A DNA stretch of 64,000 nucleotides from Udaeobacter sp025935755 (GCA_036278715.1 DASUKN010000061.1:1-64000); one strand, 5' to 3'. Positions 15,797 through 26,180 are shown, numbered from the stretch's first letter. A program made the numbers and translations. The notes: generated by a model not told the origin, from the letters alone.

Positions 15797-17083
15797 ATGA
15801 CAACGCAAAAGGTTTCTTCATTCGCATTACTCGCACTTTGCTGCACGGTAATGTCCTCCATGCACGCGGAACAATCTCCGGCAGAACGGATCGCTGAAAT
15901 TCAAGCTTCCTTGCGCGACAGCAAACTGGACGGCTGGCTCTTCTACGATTTCCGGCATAGCGATCCCCTCGCCTATCGAATTCTAAAGCTGGACGAGAAG
16001 ATGCATGCATCACGCCGCTGGTTTTATTACGTGCCCGCTTCCGGCGAGCCGGTCAAAATCGTGCAGTCGATCGAGCAGTTTAAACTCGATTCGCTTCCAG
16101 GGAAAAAACTTGTGTTCCGAGGTTGGCGCGAATTGAACGACCGGCTGCGGGAAGTGCTGGCCCCGGTTGCAAAGGAATCGAAGCGTCAGGTGGCGATGCA
16201 ATACTCGCCAATGAACGACATTCCATACATCTCGCGCGTTGACGCGGGAACGATCGAACTTGTTAGGTCATTCGGAGTTGAACCGGTCACAAGCGCGGAA
16301 TTGGTGCAAAAATTCGAAGCGGTATTTTCTCCCGAGCAACATCAGATGCATGTCGAAGCCTCCGACAGAATGCATCGTATCATTCAACAGGCATTCGCGG
16401 AGATAGCGCGCCGGATTCGTGCCAACGAACCAACCACCGAGTGGGACATCGCGCAATTCATGCTCCGTCGCTACAAGGAAGAAGGAATGGAGCAGGAACC
16501 GATGATCGTGGCGGTCAACGCGAACACTGCCAATCCGCATTACATGCCGACAAAGGAAACGAAGTCGCCGATCAAACGGGGCGACTTCGTATTGATCGAT
16601 GCGGCCACAACATTAACCAGGCCGGAAGCAGTCGCGACCGACCAAACGTGGACAGGTTACGTTGGCGAAACGGTTCCTGAAGAGTACACGCGCATCTTCA
16701 ACATTGTGCGCGAAGCGCGCGATTCCGCAGTCGATTTCGTACGCAAGAATGTCCGCGCCGGTAAACCGATTCGGGGTGCGGAAGTCGATGACGTGTCGCG
16801 TGGTGTCATTACCCGCGCAGGATTTGCCGAACAATTCACACATCGCACAGGCCATTCGATCGGTGAAGAAACGCACGGTAATGGCGTGAACATCGATGAT
16901 TTCGAAACGCGTGATTCGCGCCGAATCATTCCCGGAGTCTGTTTTTCAATCGAGCCGGGGATCTACCAGGAAGGAAAGTTCGGCGTCCGGTCAGAAATCA
17001 ACGTTTATGTTTCGGACAAAGATATCGAAGTCACCGGGCAGCCGATTCAAACGGAGATCATCCCGATTTTGAAGAGCCCGTGA
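15797..17083 (+). CDS. Secreted M24-family metallopeptidase (Xaa-Pro aminopeptidase-like)
   Basis: 428 residues: signal peptide (1-24, SFALLALCCTVMSSMHA), a creatinase-type N-terminal domain, and the pita-bread M24 domain from about residue 180. The five metal ligands of the family can be traced: Asp in VLIDAATTL, Asp in ATDQTWTGY, His in HRTGHSIGEETHG, Glu in CFSIEPGIY and Glu in VRSEINVYV. Members remove N-terminal residues before proline, but substrate preference cannot be read from sequence. The start 17 bp after the TPR pseudogene has no close Shine-Dalgarno. Export suggests periplasmic peptide breakdown together with the S10 and M13 peptidases in this window. Confidence 0.87.
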   Translation: MTTQKVSSFALLALCCTVMSSMHAEQSPAERIAEIQASLRDSKLDGWLFYDFRHSDPLAYRILKLDEKMHASRRWFYYVPASGEPVKIVQSIEQFKLDSLPGKKLVFRGWRELNDRLREVLAPVAKESKRQVAMQYSPMNDIPYISRVDAGTIELVRSFGVEPVTSAELVQKFEAVFSPEQHQMHVEASDRMHRIIQQAFAEIARRIRANEPTTEWDIAQFMLRRYKEEGMEQEPMIVAVNANTANPHYMPTKETKSPIKRGDFVLIDAATTLTRPEAVATDQTWTGYVGETVPEEYTRIFNIVREARDSAVDFVRKNVRAGKPIRGAEVDDVSRGVITRAGFAEQFTHRTGHSIGEETHGNGVNIDDFETRDSRRIIPGVCFSIEPGIYQEGKFGVRSEINVYVSDKDIEVTGQPIQTEIIPILKSP

Positions 17084-17411
17084 TTTCGGGAGCGGTCGCC
17101 GCGGCGACCTGGTTTGAAAGCCTGGCCGTCGCTCAGTTTTACCCGAAGCCTGGTCGCCGCCGCGAGAGGCGGGCGTCCGTTGCAGCGGCATCGGCCGAAA
17201 TGAAGTTTTTCTGCTGCACCGCTTTGGCCGAGGCGTTCTGTACCCGGTCCCGTCGACCGCGATCGCTTTCTGAATCGAGCGTCACCGGGGTCGACGCCAG
17301 CGGCTACAACTGCTTACCGCACGCGCCACGGCAAAACCGCTCGATGTTGTAGCCGCCAATACGCCTACCCGTGAGCAAAGTCGAACGGGCTCTCTCGGGG
17401 CGTTCACTGCG
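17084..17411. other. Spacer with an inverted long-repeat copy
   Basis: Starts with long-repeat copy 4 in inverted orientation, immediately after the M24 stop. The remainder (17206-17411) shows no gene or strong hairpin. Confidence 0.55.
17092..17205 (-). repeat. Long dispersed repeat, copy 4 (inverted)
   Basis: Reverse complement of the same blocks: CGGTCGCCG..GCGACC, GAAAGCCTGGCCGTCGCTC, GGGCGTCCGTTGCAGCGGCA. It is the only copy in this orientation. Confidence 0.7.
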
Positions 17412-17837
17412 TTACGGTTTGTGCTGAACGGAAACCATCCAGCCGACACCGAATGGGTCTTCAAGCATTCCAAATTTGGGCGCCCAAAATGTCTTCGTAA
17501 GAGGCATTGTCACCTTGCCACCTTTGGCGAGCGCATTGAAGACACTCTCGGCTTTTTGCTCGTCCGGCACGACAATTGAAAGCGAGAAACCTTCGAAGCG
17601 AGGGTGGCCATCGCACCTGCCGTCTGATGCCATCAGGAGTGTGTCGCCGATCCTGAAGCTCGCATGCATCACTTTGTTTTCCATGCCAGGCTGCGCCATG
17701 CCTGCTTCAGGTGCGTCCTTGAAATGACTGAGCATCTCCAGCTCCGCTCCAAGAGCCTGGCGATAAAATTCCAGTGCCTCTTCGCACCGACCGTTAAAAA
17801 ACAGATATGCTTGCACAGACATATTCGAGTTAGACAT
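17412..17837 (-). CDS. VOC-superfamily protein (PhnB/YjdN-like)
   Basis: 141 residues with the glyoxalase/bleomycin-resistance fold pattern: QAYLFFNGRCEEALEFYRQAL at the N-terminus, HASFRIGDTLLMASDG in the middle and FWAPKFGMLEDPFGVGWMV at the end. This is the layout of PhnB/YjdN and so-called 3-demethylubiquinone methyltransferase-like VOC proteins. Such proteins are small cytoplasmic dimers; most have no known substrate. It is followed on the same strand by nothing close; the SRPBCC gene lies 103 bp upstream and could be cotranscribed. Family sure, role unknown. Confidence 0.85.
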   Translation of the reverse strand: MSNSNMSVQAYLFFNGRCEEALEFYRQALGAELEMLSHFKDAPEAGMAQPGMENKVMHASFRIGDTLLMASDGRCDGHPRFEGFSLSIVVPDEQKAESVFNALAKGGKVTMPLTKTFWAPKFGMLEDPFGVGWMVSVQHKP

Positions 17838-17940
17838 ACGGATACGTTGGATTCCTCCTGCTGAACGTCAATGTGCAGTGTCGGCTCGATGCTGGGATGT
17901 CGTGGGATCTGCGCCTCACTCGGATTAGATCCTGTGAGCG

Positions 17941-18384
17941 TTACATGAAGATCTCGCGCAATTTCTTTTCTCGGAAGGCGAAAATTCGACCGATCTCTGG
18001 CTGGATAAACAACCGGTGGATCAAAAAATCGAAGAGCACAGCATAACAAACGTGATCATGCACGAGCGTTCCGCCGTTCTGCTCTTCGAATCGATGCTCG
18101 TGGATCCATAACCGGTACGGTCCACGGACCTGTTCGTCTACGAACCGCGCCGGTGGATCCCAGGCGGTGATCTGACTGCGCCAGCGCATCGGAAATCCAT
18201 GAAGCCTCAGGCGATGATCCATCAGCATGCCTATGCGCATTTCGCCCGAGCTGTGCGTCACGGTTCGAAAATGCAGCGACGGCGGTGTAATCAAATCGAG
18301 ATTCCGGGCATCGGAAAAAAACGCGAACACTTTCTCGCGTGAATGCGGTAGCCAAAGTTGCGACTGAAAATTCCGAACACGCAT
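17941..18384 (-). CDS. SRPBCC-family ligand-binding protein
   Basis: 147 residues of the START/Bet v1-like fold. SQLWLPHSREKVFAFFSDARNLDLITPPSL is the recognisable beginning of this group (often annotated as coenzyme-Q-binding or cell-division-inhibitor-like), and TLVHDHVCYAVLFDFLIHRLF the end. No signal peptide, single domain. The family binds hydrophobic ligands, but nothing here reveals which. It lies upstream of the VOC gene on the same strand, so the two may share a transcript. Confidence 0.8.
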   Translation of the reverse strand: MRVRNFQSQLWLPHSREKVFAFFSDARNLDLITPPSLHFRTVTHSSGEMRIGMLMDHRLRLHGFPMRWRSQITAWDPPARFVDEQVRGPYRLWIHEHRFEEQNGGTLVHDHVCYAVLFDFLIHRLFIQPEIGRIFAFREKKLREIFM

Positions 18385-18488
18385 GCAGGCCGGTAGATCT
18401 CTGGAAAATCTGTTCCTGTTTCGGCAAAGTGCGAAAGCCGTGATCGCCGGCGGAAAGACCCGGAGCCTGAAACGGCAGGCGCCTGAAC

Positions 18489-19256
18489 TTAAAACTCTCG
18501 CCTCTCGCCGGGCTTCATAAATTTTACGCGCGAATCGGTCCCGACTACGGCCCGAATATCAGCCTCGCTCGCAGATCCGGGGAATGCGCCGTAGTGCATT
18601 GGAATTACGACCTGCGGTTTAAAGTAACGATTGACGGCCAGCCAGGCCGCCCGGACATAGTCTCCGTGGCCCGGAGGGCCGCATCCCATCAAAATAATGT
18701 TGGGATGATAGAATTCCTGGATCAATGACATGTCGCCAAAAATCCAGGTGTCTCCTTCATCATACAGCGTTCGCCCATCGCTGAATTCCAAAACGTAACC
18801 AACCGGTCGCCCGCTCGGTTCGCTGCTGTGCATCGCAGGGACTACATGAATCTTCACATCGCCCGGAGTTATCTGATCGCCGACATTGATGGACTCCACC
18901 TGGTCCGGCGGCAAGCCGCCCTTGGTTACGAAAGTGTCGAGCATTATCACACTAACCAGTTTCGCCTTACTCAACTTTGCCAACTCCACAGCGTCGCCGA
19001 GATGGTCGCGGTGCGAATGCGTCACCAAAATATGACTCGGATGGTAACGAGACAAATCTTTGTATTCCGCCGGCGTCGCGGGATTTTTAGTCAGGAATGG
19101 GTCGATCAACAGCTGCGTTCCGCCGGGTGATACGATCTCGAAGGCTGCATGCCCAAGCCACCTGATTGAGATCGGTTTCTTTTCGTTAGGCAATGGCGTT
19201 TGGGTCCGCGCCGCCACAGTGCTTAGAAGAAAAATGCAGATCCAGAATCCTTTCAT
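18489..19256 (-). CDS. Exported metal-dependent hydrolase (UPF0173-type metallo-beta-lactamase fold)
   Basis: 255 residues. A signal peptide (about 1-19, MKGFWICIFLLSTVAA) precedes a metallo-beta-lactamase-fold domain of the YtkL/UPF0173 kind: IRWLGHAAFEI, the zinc motif VTHSHRDHLGD (HxHxDH), the second histidine region VVPAMHSSE, YDEGDTW and a final PMHYGAF. Members bind one or two metals and hydrolyse unknown compounds. It starts 10 bp after the trmO stop, so the two form an operon. Its export is unusual for the UPF0173 group, which is mostly cytoplasmic. The dispersed 9-mer lies near its start (19183). Confidence 0.85.
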   Translation of the reverse strand: MKGFWICIFLLSTVAARTQTPLPNEKKPISIRWLGHAAFEIVSPGGTQLLIDPFLTKNPATPAEYKDLSRYHPSHILVTHSHRDHLGDAVELAKLSKAKLVSVIMLDTFVTKGGLPPDQVESINVGDQITPGDVKIHVVPAMHSSEPSGRPVGYVLEFSDGRTLYDEGDTWIFGDMSLIQEFYHPNIILMGCGPPGHGDYVRAAWLAVNRYFKPQVVIPMHYGAFPGSASEADIRAVVGTDSRVKFMKPGERREF

Positions 19257-19266
19257 AGCAGGACGA

Positions 19267-19674
19267 TTATTTGTCGGCGCGCGTGGACGCGGATTTGATA
19301 TCGACCACGGGGGTTCCGTCGAACGCTTCGATCGGTCCGATCCTTAACCGCGTGCCCTCAACTGCGCGCACCGTCACCGGGTGAAGTCCCAGCGGGTTTG
19401 GTCGCGCGGGCGAGCGAGTGTAAAACACGCCGGTAAGCGGGCGGCTCTCGTCGCTGCGCGGATGTCCTTTGAGCACGTCGCGCCTGGCTTCGTGCAACCA
19501 GGTGATCAAGATCAGTTCATGCCCCACTTCCATCCCGAGCAACGCGTCCGCAAATTGCGGCTCAATCTCCAGCCACGCATCCGGTGCGCCTTCTGGCCCC
19601 TGCCGCGGCGCGTCCTGTCTTCCTTTCACAGTCGATCGGATGAAACCAATGGGCTTGAGCGTGTAAGACTTCAT
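19267..19674 (-). CDS. trmO: tRNA (N6-threonylcarbamoyl-A37) methyltransferase TrmO
   Basis: 135 residues. TrmO (also TsaA/YaeB) uses SAM to methylate t6A at position 37 of some threonine tRNAs. Characteristic stretches are LKPIGFIRSTVKGRQDAPRQG at the N-terminus, LILITWLHEARRDVLKGHPR in the middle and TGVFYTRSPARPNPLGLHPV near residue 81-100, the last being the most diagnostic signature. The length fits the minimal single-domain form; the extra C-terminal domain of the E. coli protein is missing. First gene of a two-gene unit with the exported hydrolase. Confidence 0.9.
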   Translation of the reverse strand: MKSYTLKPIGFIRSTVKGRQDAPRQGPEGAPDAWLEIEPQFADALLGMEVGHELILITWLHEARRDVLKGHPRSDESRPLTGVFYTRSPARPNPLGLHPVTVRAVEGTRLRIGPIEAFDGTPVVDIKSASTRADK

Positions 19675-19810
19675 TCGGACAAACGTTGTCCGCGTTCTTC
19701 ATGGCGCAACTGTGTTCGATGACGTTTATCCCAATTCAAATGTGGTGACTCCGAAGATCTCCGCGTCCGGAATTTGCGGGGCGGGTCCAAGTACCATGCG
19801 AGCACAGCCG

Positions 19811-19960
19811 AACACCTCGTCTTCTTTCTAAGACTGCGCATCATCAGGGAGAAATAGGTCCTGGCACAGCTCCAGCGCTTTGCTCGCACTGCCGCGGTAT
19901 CAAACCTCTTCTTTATCGAGACAGGGAATTTTCCCGACGAGAAATTTCTCACGACAATGA
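19811..19960 (-). pseudogene. TerB-like gene fragment 1
   Basis: The minus strand reads pieces close to the end of the TerB-like protein at 3181 (KFLGSIKERLDTPAVRMKAL and the AQSEEEDEMF block), but with a frameshift between them and an in-frame TAG replacing a codon just after AQS. Roughly the last 45 codons are represented. Confidence 0.65.
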
Positions 19961-19983
19961 CGCTGTCATCGCTCAGACTCTCC

Positions 19984-20002
19984 TATACGTGATTCACGTA
20001 TA
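19984..20002. repeat. 19-bp palindrome, copy 5
   Basis: TATACGTGATTCACGTATA, perfect palindrome identical to copy 3, again next to TerB-derived and long-repeat sequence. Confidence 0.8.
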
Positions 20003-20086
20003 GTAACAACTCCCGTCACGGAAGCTCAGGGATGCAGTCGGGACGAATGGCTGTCTCTTCGGCGGGCGTTACCAAAAAAGATCCAA

Positions 20087-20200
20087 GTTCGTTCGGCAAA
20101 ATACCGCTGCAACGGACGCGAAGCGTGCGCCCAGGATTTCAAACCAGCTCGCCACGGCGACCGCTCTCCGGAATCTATTCGAGGAGCGTCTTGAGATTTT
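20087..20200 (+). repeat. Long dispersed repeat, copy 5 (internally deleted)
   Basis: Keeps AAGTTCGTTCGGCAAAAT..CCGC and CAACGGACGCG, then jumps to GATTTCAAACCAGCTCGCC and the CGGCGACCGCTC end, so the middle third is missing. It runs directly into TerB fragment 2, as copy 2 runs into the intact gene. Confidence 0.65.
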
Positions 20201-20245
20201 GAACACCTCGTCTTCTTCCTAAGACTGCGCACTATCAGCGCATTT
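20174..20245 (-). pseudogene. TerB-like gene fragment 2
   Basis: Covers only the last ~24 codons plus stop (compare 3181-3250), with the same in-frame TAG as fragment 1. The shared lesion indicates that one damaged copy was duplicated again. Confidence 0.6.
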
Positions 20246-20341
20246 GGCGGCCGAGGGGCCGTGGACATTACAGAACACACGAGATTGAATTGAACTTCGT
20301 GTTCGTGTATCTCGGGCGTTCGCATTTCGATCAATTCTCGC

Positions 20342-20767
20342 ATGCAGCGTTTGCTCCGCATTCTCATCGCTCCGGAACTTTATTGGGTCCTGTTGTATGT
20401 CGGTGTCCGCTGGCTTGCGACGCGCAATGTGCCGCCGACCCCGGCGGGCAATAGCGCTCTCGAGTCGGCCGTCTGGCTCACGGCGATTGTTGGTGTGGCG
20501 TTGAGTTTTTTATTCCTGGCTGTCACTGGCGTGAATCGATGGATGTTGTTCGCACGGCTTGCAATCGCGGGGTTCATCGGCGTGCATGCGTGCGCGATCG
20601 TCGCGTGCGAAGCGATCAAGTACCCCGAGCCGGGCCGCGACTCGGGGTTGATGGTTTTGTGGTTTATGGCAGCGATGCTTGGCGGCGTGGCCTGGTGTAT
20701 CTCTGCCGGACTCAGCTTGCTGATTTTGCGGATGAGATCACAGCCTTCTGTTCTCGTTAGTCCATGA
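20342..20767 (+). CDS. Small integral membrane protein, unknown
   Basis: 141 residues with four likely membrane helices (about 10-26, 43-63, 68-91, 103-128). It has no family motif I recognise. Its stop overlaps the next start by 4 bp (ATGA at 20764-20767), so the two are translated as a unit and probably work together. Conserved coupling makes it a real gene despite its plain composition. Confidence 0.65.
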   Translation: MQRLLRILIAPELYWVLLYVGVRWLATRNVPPTPAGNSALESAVWLTAIVGVALSFLFLAVTGVNRWMLFARLAIAGFIGVHACAIVACEAIKYPEPGRDSGLMVLWFMAAMLGGVAWCISAGLSLLILRMRSQPSVLVSP

Positions 20768-22113
20768 CCAACCTGCTCCACACGTTTGCGGAGTATCCTC
20801 TCCTCATCGGCATCACGTTGTTTCTCGCCATCTCGCTAGCGTTGGCTCTTTTGTTAGGCATCCTCATGCGCCGCGCCGCCATGTCGCTCAAGCCTTTGAT
20901 ATTCTTCTTCGGCTTTCTCGGCATTATTGCGGTGCCGCAGATGTCAGTTCATTTACTCGACGCATTCGCTCATGCGCGCCAGAGCGGTGAGCAACCAGCC
21001 GAAGCAGCGGCAGTCACGACTGGGAGCATCGCGCCGAGTGCGTTGCAACCAGTATCGTGGGACATCGTGTTCGGACCGAATGCCGATCCGAGCTTGATCA
21101 CGGATGCCAAACACGGTCTGGATTATATCGTCAGCGGCGCGAACGAAGCGAAAATTGCGTTCAACGCAGCCGGGGAATCAGCACTGGCCGCAGGCTTCGC
21201 GAACGCGAAGGCGGCTGCTACGGCACTAAATCGTTACGGCTCATTTTTCCAATTTGCCCAGGTCACCGGGAGTGACGCAAGTGGATGGACCGCTCGCCGC
21301 TTCAACGGCCAGGGTGAATGGAATCATGTCCTTGCGGCTGGGAACGAGCTGTACGCCTGGAGCGGCAGCACCCGGGAAAGCGTCGAAGCCAATCGCATCC
21401 GCGCGCTTGGACCGCTGCAAACGCAGGTCAGTTCAAGCGGCGCCGGCGGTGCATCCGTCTCCGATCCGCCGTCCAAGGGGCAAGCCTCGACTCGTCTCTC
21501 CTCGGATTGGCGCGTAATGACGGCTTTTCTCGCCATCAATGTGTCACTCGCAGTGTTTTGGTTTTTCAAAGGATCGGCCTGGAGCGTGCGACAATCTGCG
21601 CAGTCGAACACACGGACAGAGCAGGCCGTATTCTTACGCGACCGTTTGCTGGCGCTGAATCAGCAACAGCAACCAGTGCAGATCATCGCTTTGCCTAACA
21701 ACAGCAACACATTCGAAATCACCTGGCGCTATGGCGATGCGCAATGGTTGGATCTTATGCGCGCGCACAAAATGCGCCGGACACACAAACTCGTGCTCGA
21801 TTTAGACGAAGGCAGTCGCATGGCACGTGTACGTGAGTACTGGAGCGCATTCGACGCGTCAGCGGGCGCCGGGGACTTGCGCTTTCACTGGATCGCCGCA
21901 CGGGGGATGCAATTTTTCGAGTTTGAACGTCGCCGCGTTTTTGGCGTGCAACTGGACGAGAGCGGCAAGACCACCGGTGAATTGTCGAAGGCTTACACGT
22001 TCAACTTGCAACAGTTGAAGCAACCGATCATCGAAGCTGTGACTGGCAGCGGTTGGACATGGCAACCGGTGATGTGGAACGCGCCTCGTAGTTTGCGGTG
22101 GCTGACGGAATAA
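20764..22113 (+). CDS. Membrane protein with unknown C-terminal domain
   Basis: 449 residues. Two N-terminal membrane helices (about 13-32 and 43-60) are followed by a ~180-residue segment rich in Ala/Ser (VFGPNADPSLITDAKHGLDYI; FAQVTGSDASGWTARRFNGQG) and a third helix near 257-270 (MTAFLAINVSLAVFWFF). A soluble C-terminal domain of about 170 residues carries RMARVREYWSAFDASAGAG and FHWIAARGMQFFEFERRRVFG. I do not recognise the family. It is translationally coupled to the four-helix protein upstream. Two variant GTTAGGC words fall inside it (20851, 21693). Probably an inner-membrane complex of two unknown proteins. Confidence 0.65.
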   Translation: MTNLLHTFAEYPLLIGITLFLAISLALALLLGILMRRAAMSLKPLIFFFGFLGIIAVPQMSVHLLDAFAHARQSGEQPAEAAAVTTGSIAPSALQPVSWDIVFGPNADPSLITDAKHGLDYIVSGANEAKIAFNAAGESALAAGFANAKAAATALNRYGSFFQFAQVTGSDASGWTARRFNGQGEWNHVLAAGNELYAWSGSTRESVEANRIRALGPLQTQVSSSGAGGASVSDPPSKGQASTRLSSDWRVMTAFLAINVSLAVFWFFKGSAWSVRQSAQSNTRTEQAVFLRDRLLALNQQQQPVQIIALPNNSNTFEITWRYGDAQWLDLMRAHKMRRTHKLVLDLDEGSRMARVREYWSAFDASAGAGDLRFHWIAARGMQFFEFERRRVFGVQLDESGKTTGELSKAYTFNLQQLKQPIIEAVTGSGWTWQPVMWNAPRSLRWLTE

Positions 22114-22230
22114 GAACCTCCGTTGCGCAGATGTAAGTGGTCATTAAACACATCCGATGCGTCAGACTTTTTTCTGCGTGCCAATTGTACATACCAAACC
22201 GGTACGGCGTGCGACGCCCCCTCCAATGTG

Positions 22231-22319
22231 ATGATTAAAGTTCGTTGCGGCAGGCCGCAACGAGCACGTTCGCCACGGCCAATCCGTCCTACGGCGGACT
22301 GGAAGCGTGCCGCGCCGGA
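22231..22319 (+). repeat. Short long-repeat derivative at the thiC 3' end
   Basis: AAAGTTCGTTGCGGCAGGCCGCAACG joined directly to the ACGTTCGCCACGGCCAATCC right half. It ends where the thiC stop codon begins, so the thiC terminator region consists of this repeat. Confidence 0.6.
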
Positions 22320-24320
<2,001 letters not shown>

Positions 24321-24836
24321 AGGCGCCCAAAAATTTCCAGAGATTTGATTCGCTCGCTTCCCACTCGTTCAGCCTTCGGCCTTGCCGTCCGTCTCGCGTC
24401 TTCCCCAGCCGCTCGATTTTCGACTTCGCTCAGGATGACAAAAAACGGCACGTGAACGTCGGATTCAAAAATCATTGGTGTCCATTCGTGTCCATGGAAA
24501 CTGGTCAGCCCCGTTTCTCTCGCTGTTACGCTCGCAGTTTTACCTTCTGTGTCGCTCATCCCAGTGGCTCCATTTGTGGTTCATACAACAAGCCGCACGG
24601 GGACAATCGTATCGCTGAAATCGCCAGCCCGCCTGCAACGCTTCCGCAGCATTGCGGGCAGGTCCGGCATCGGACCCTCGCTCCCTTCGGCGGCATTACC
24701 CGCATCAGGTTCAAGGGGTCTCGCAGTCCCGCCGTCGCGGTCCTGGACTCTCAGCCATGGCGGCTCCCCCGCACCGGTGAACAAAGTACAGTGACGCGGG
24801 ACGAGTGACAAGTGATGAGATTATCCGCGAGAAAAC
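24321..24836. other. thiC leader region
   Basis: The 5' side carries the TPP riboswitch at 24678-24778. Between riboswitch and thiC start are about 350 bp with a TTCGACTTCGCTCAGGATGA-type repeat piece near 24420-24440 (same family as at 39355 and 63798) and a GC-rich imperfect hairpin near 24630-24665 that could be the expression platform. No gene seen. Confidence 0.55.
24678..24778 (-). ncRNA. TPP riboswitch (THI element)
   Basis: The minus strand reads GGGGGAGCC, then GGCTGAGAGTCC, then GACCCCTTGAACCTGATGCGG, GGTAATGCC and finally CGAAGGGAG. These are, in order, the conserved boxes of the TPP aptamer: the GCTGAGA pyrimidine-sensor bulge and the CTTGAACCTGAT pyrophosphate-sensor helix. It is oriented towards thiC, about 357 nt upstream of its start codon, so thiamine pyrophosphate should repress thiC. 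The unusually long distance to the gene leaves the control mechanism open; no T-run follows closely. Confidence 0.93.
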
Positions 24837-26180
24837 TCACGGAATGATGGGAGCCGATTCAATAGACGTTTTTTTTGCTGGAGTTGACGTTTGCGGCTGC
24901 GACAAAAAAGCGGATCTACCGACGAGCTCCAGCAAGCTCGCATCAGCTTCTTTCACATTCGCCGCTGCTTCGTTGACATTCGCTTTTGCTTGTTTCGCGT
25001 TGCCAGCTGCTTGTTTTGCAGTCGCTCCTGCTTGCTTCGCATTCGCAGCTGCTTCTTTCACATTCGCCGCTGCCTGTTTCGAATTGCCTTCTGCATCGTT
25101 CACATTCCCTTCCTGAGCGGCAGTATCGATGGCCGGCGATTTCGCCTGGCGCCGATAATCGGCGACGAGCATTGGCGGTTGTTTCTTAATCGGCAGCGCC
25201 TGGTAGTTTTCGATCCCTACCCCAATGGCGCCGGCAAATTTCGCGCGCCAATCTTTGTTCGAGATCAATTTGCTTTCACCGCGTTCGGTCAAAAACCCGC
25301 CCTCAATCAACACCGCAGGGACTTTCGTTAGGCGAAGCACTGCGAACCGGGCACGTTTGATACCACGATCGTACTCACGGAGTTGGCCGAGAAGCGAATG
25401 ATAGATGCATGCCGAAAGCGCCATGCTTTGGGCATCCACCGAACTTCCGGGCTGCATGTAAACGGAGCTCGCAGTCACGGTGCCGTCCGCAGTTGATGGC
25501 GCGCCGCGGGGCGTGAAGGAAAAAATTTCGAATCCTGTTGCGTTCGGATCGTCGTTCGTCGCGTTAAAATGAATGCTGACAAAAATCGAATTGCGCGCCG
25601 AGTTGGCAATCTTCGCTCGCACTTCCAACGGCACGAAGTAATCGCCTTCGCGGGTCATGATCACCTTGAATCCTTTGGCCTGTAGAATCGGGCGGAGTTT
25701 TCGTGCGACATCCAAGGCGAAATCTTTTTCCGCCCCGTAGCGGCTCACCTGTCCTTTATCGTGACCGCCGTGGCCGGGATCGAGAACAACTGTCTGAACC
25801 TTCCCGACGTTCGCAACGCGGTGTGGCCGAACGAGGGGCTCGATCGTTTTCGCCACGTCAGTGCGCGAGACCAAAGTTTTTCCATTCTGTTCAAGCACCG
25901 GGAAGCACAACCAACTGCGAGCGCCATTGATCATGGCTTCACGGCTGCCGCTGACGAATTCAAGCGGCTGATTGGCTGTCTCGGTCTGGATCTTCGCTCC
26001 CGACGGGACGACTTCTGCCGGCAAACCGTAGAACTTGGAAATGTTGTCCACGGTCAGGTAATCGTGCCCGTTCACTTTGATCACCTCCCATCCGACGGCA
26101 GCGGCGGCGGTCGAGAAGCGAATGGTTACGGAAGCGAAGACGAATGAGAAAACGAACCAACGCTTCACCGGGAGGGGCAT
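24837..26180 (-). CDS. N-acetylmuramoyl-L-alanine amidase (Amidase_3) with Ala/Lys repeat tail
   Basis: 447 residues. Export signal at 1-27; residues ~30-120 are a copper-amine-oxidase-N-like/AMIN-like beta segment (YLTVDNISKFYGLPAEV); residues ~128-330 form the zinc amidase. Ligands and catalytic residue are in place: His137 (DPGHGGHD), Glu186 (LEVRAKIAN), His204 (SIHFNA) and Glu293 (VLIEGGFLT). It cuts the amide bond between MurNAc and the stem peptide in the periplasm. After the enzyme comes a 55-residue tail (361-415) of short repeats such as AAANVKEAAANAKQA, probably a long helix or coiled coil like the Lpp rod. Last residues are Ser/Thr/Pro-rich. Its start faces the TraB gene across 170 bp. 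Confidence 0.9.
   Translation of the reverse strand: MPLPVKRWFVFSFVFASVTIRFSTAAAAVGWEVIKVNGHDYLTVDNISKFYGLPAEVVPSGAKIQTETANQPLEFVSGSREAMINGARSWLCFPVLEQNGKTLVSRTDVAKTIEPLVRPHRVANVGKVQTVVLDPGHGGHDKGQVSRYGAEKDFALDVARKLRPILQAKGFKVIMTREGDYFVPLEVRAKIANSARNSIFVSIHFNATNDDPNATGFEIFSFTPRGAPSTADGTVTASSVYMQPGSSVDAQSMALSACIYHSLLGQLREYDRGIKRARFAVLRLTKVPAVLIEGGFLTERGESKLISNKDWRAKFAGAIGVGIENYQALPIKKQPPMLVADYRRQAKSPAIDTAAQEGNVNDAEGNSKQAAANVKEAAANAKQAGATAKQAAGNAKQAKANVNEAAANVKEADASLLELVGRSAFLSQPQTSTPAKKTSIESAPIIP

Larger units (their letters stand above)
19675..20341. other. Repeat and pseudogene region upstream of trmO
   Basis: 667 bp with two TerB-like relics, palindrome copy 5 and long-repeat copy 5 (each listed). 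The segment next to trmO (19675-19810) must hold its promoter but shows no clear boxes. 20246-20341 shows nothing. Confidence 0.55.
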
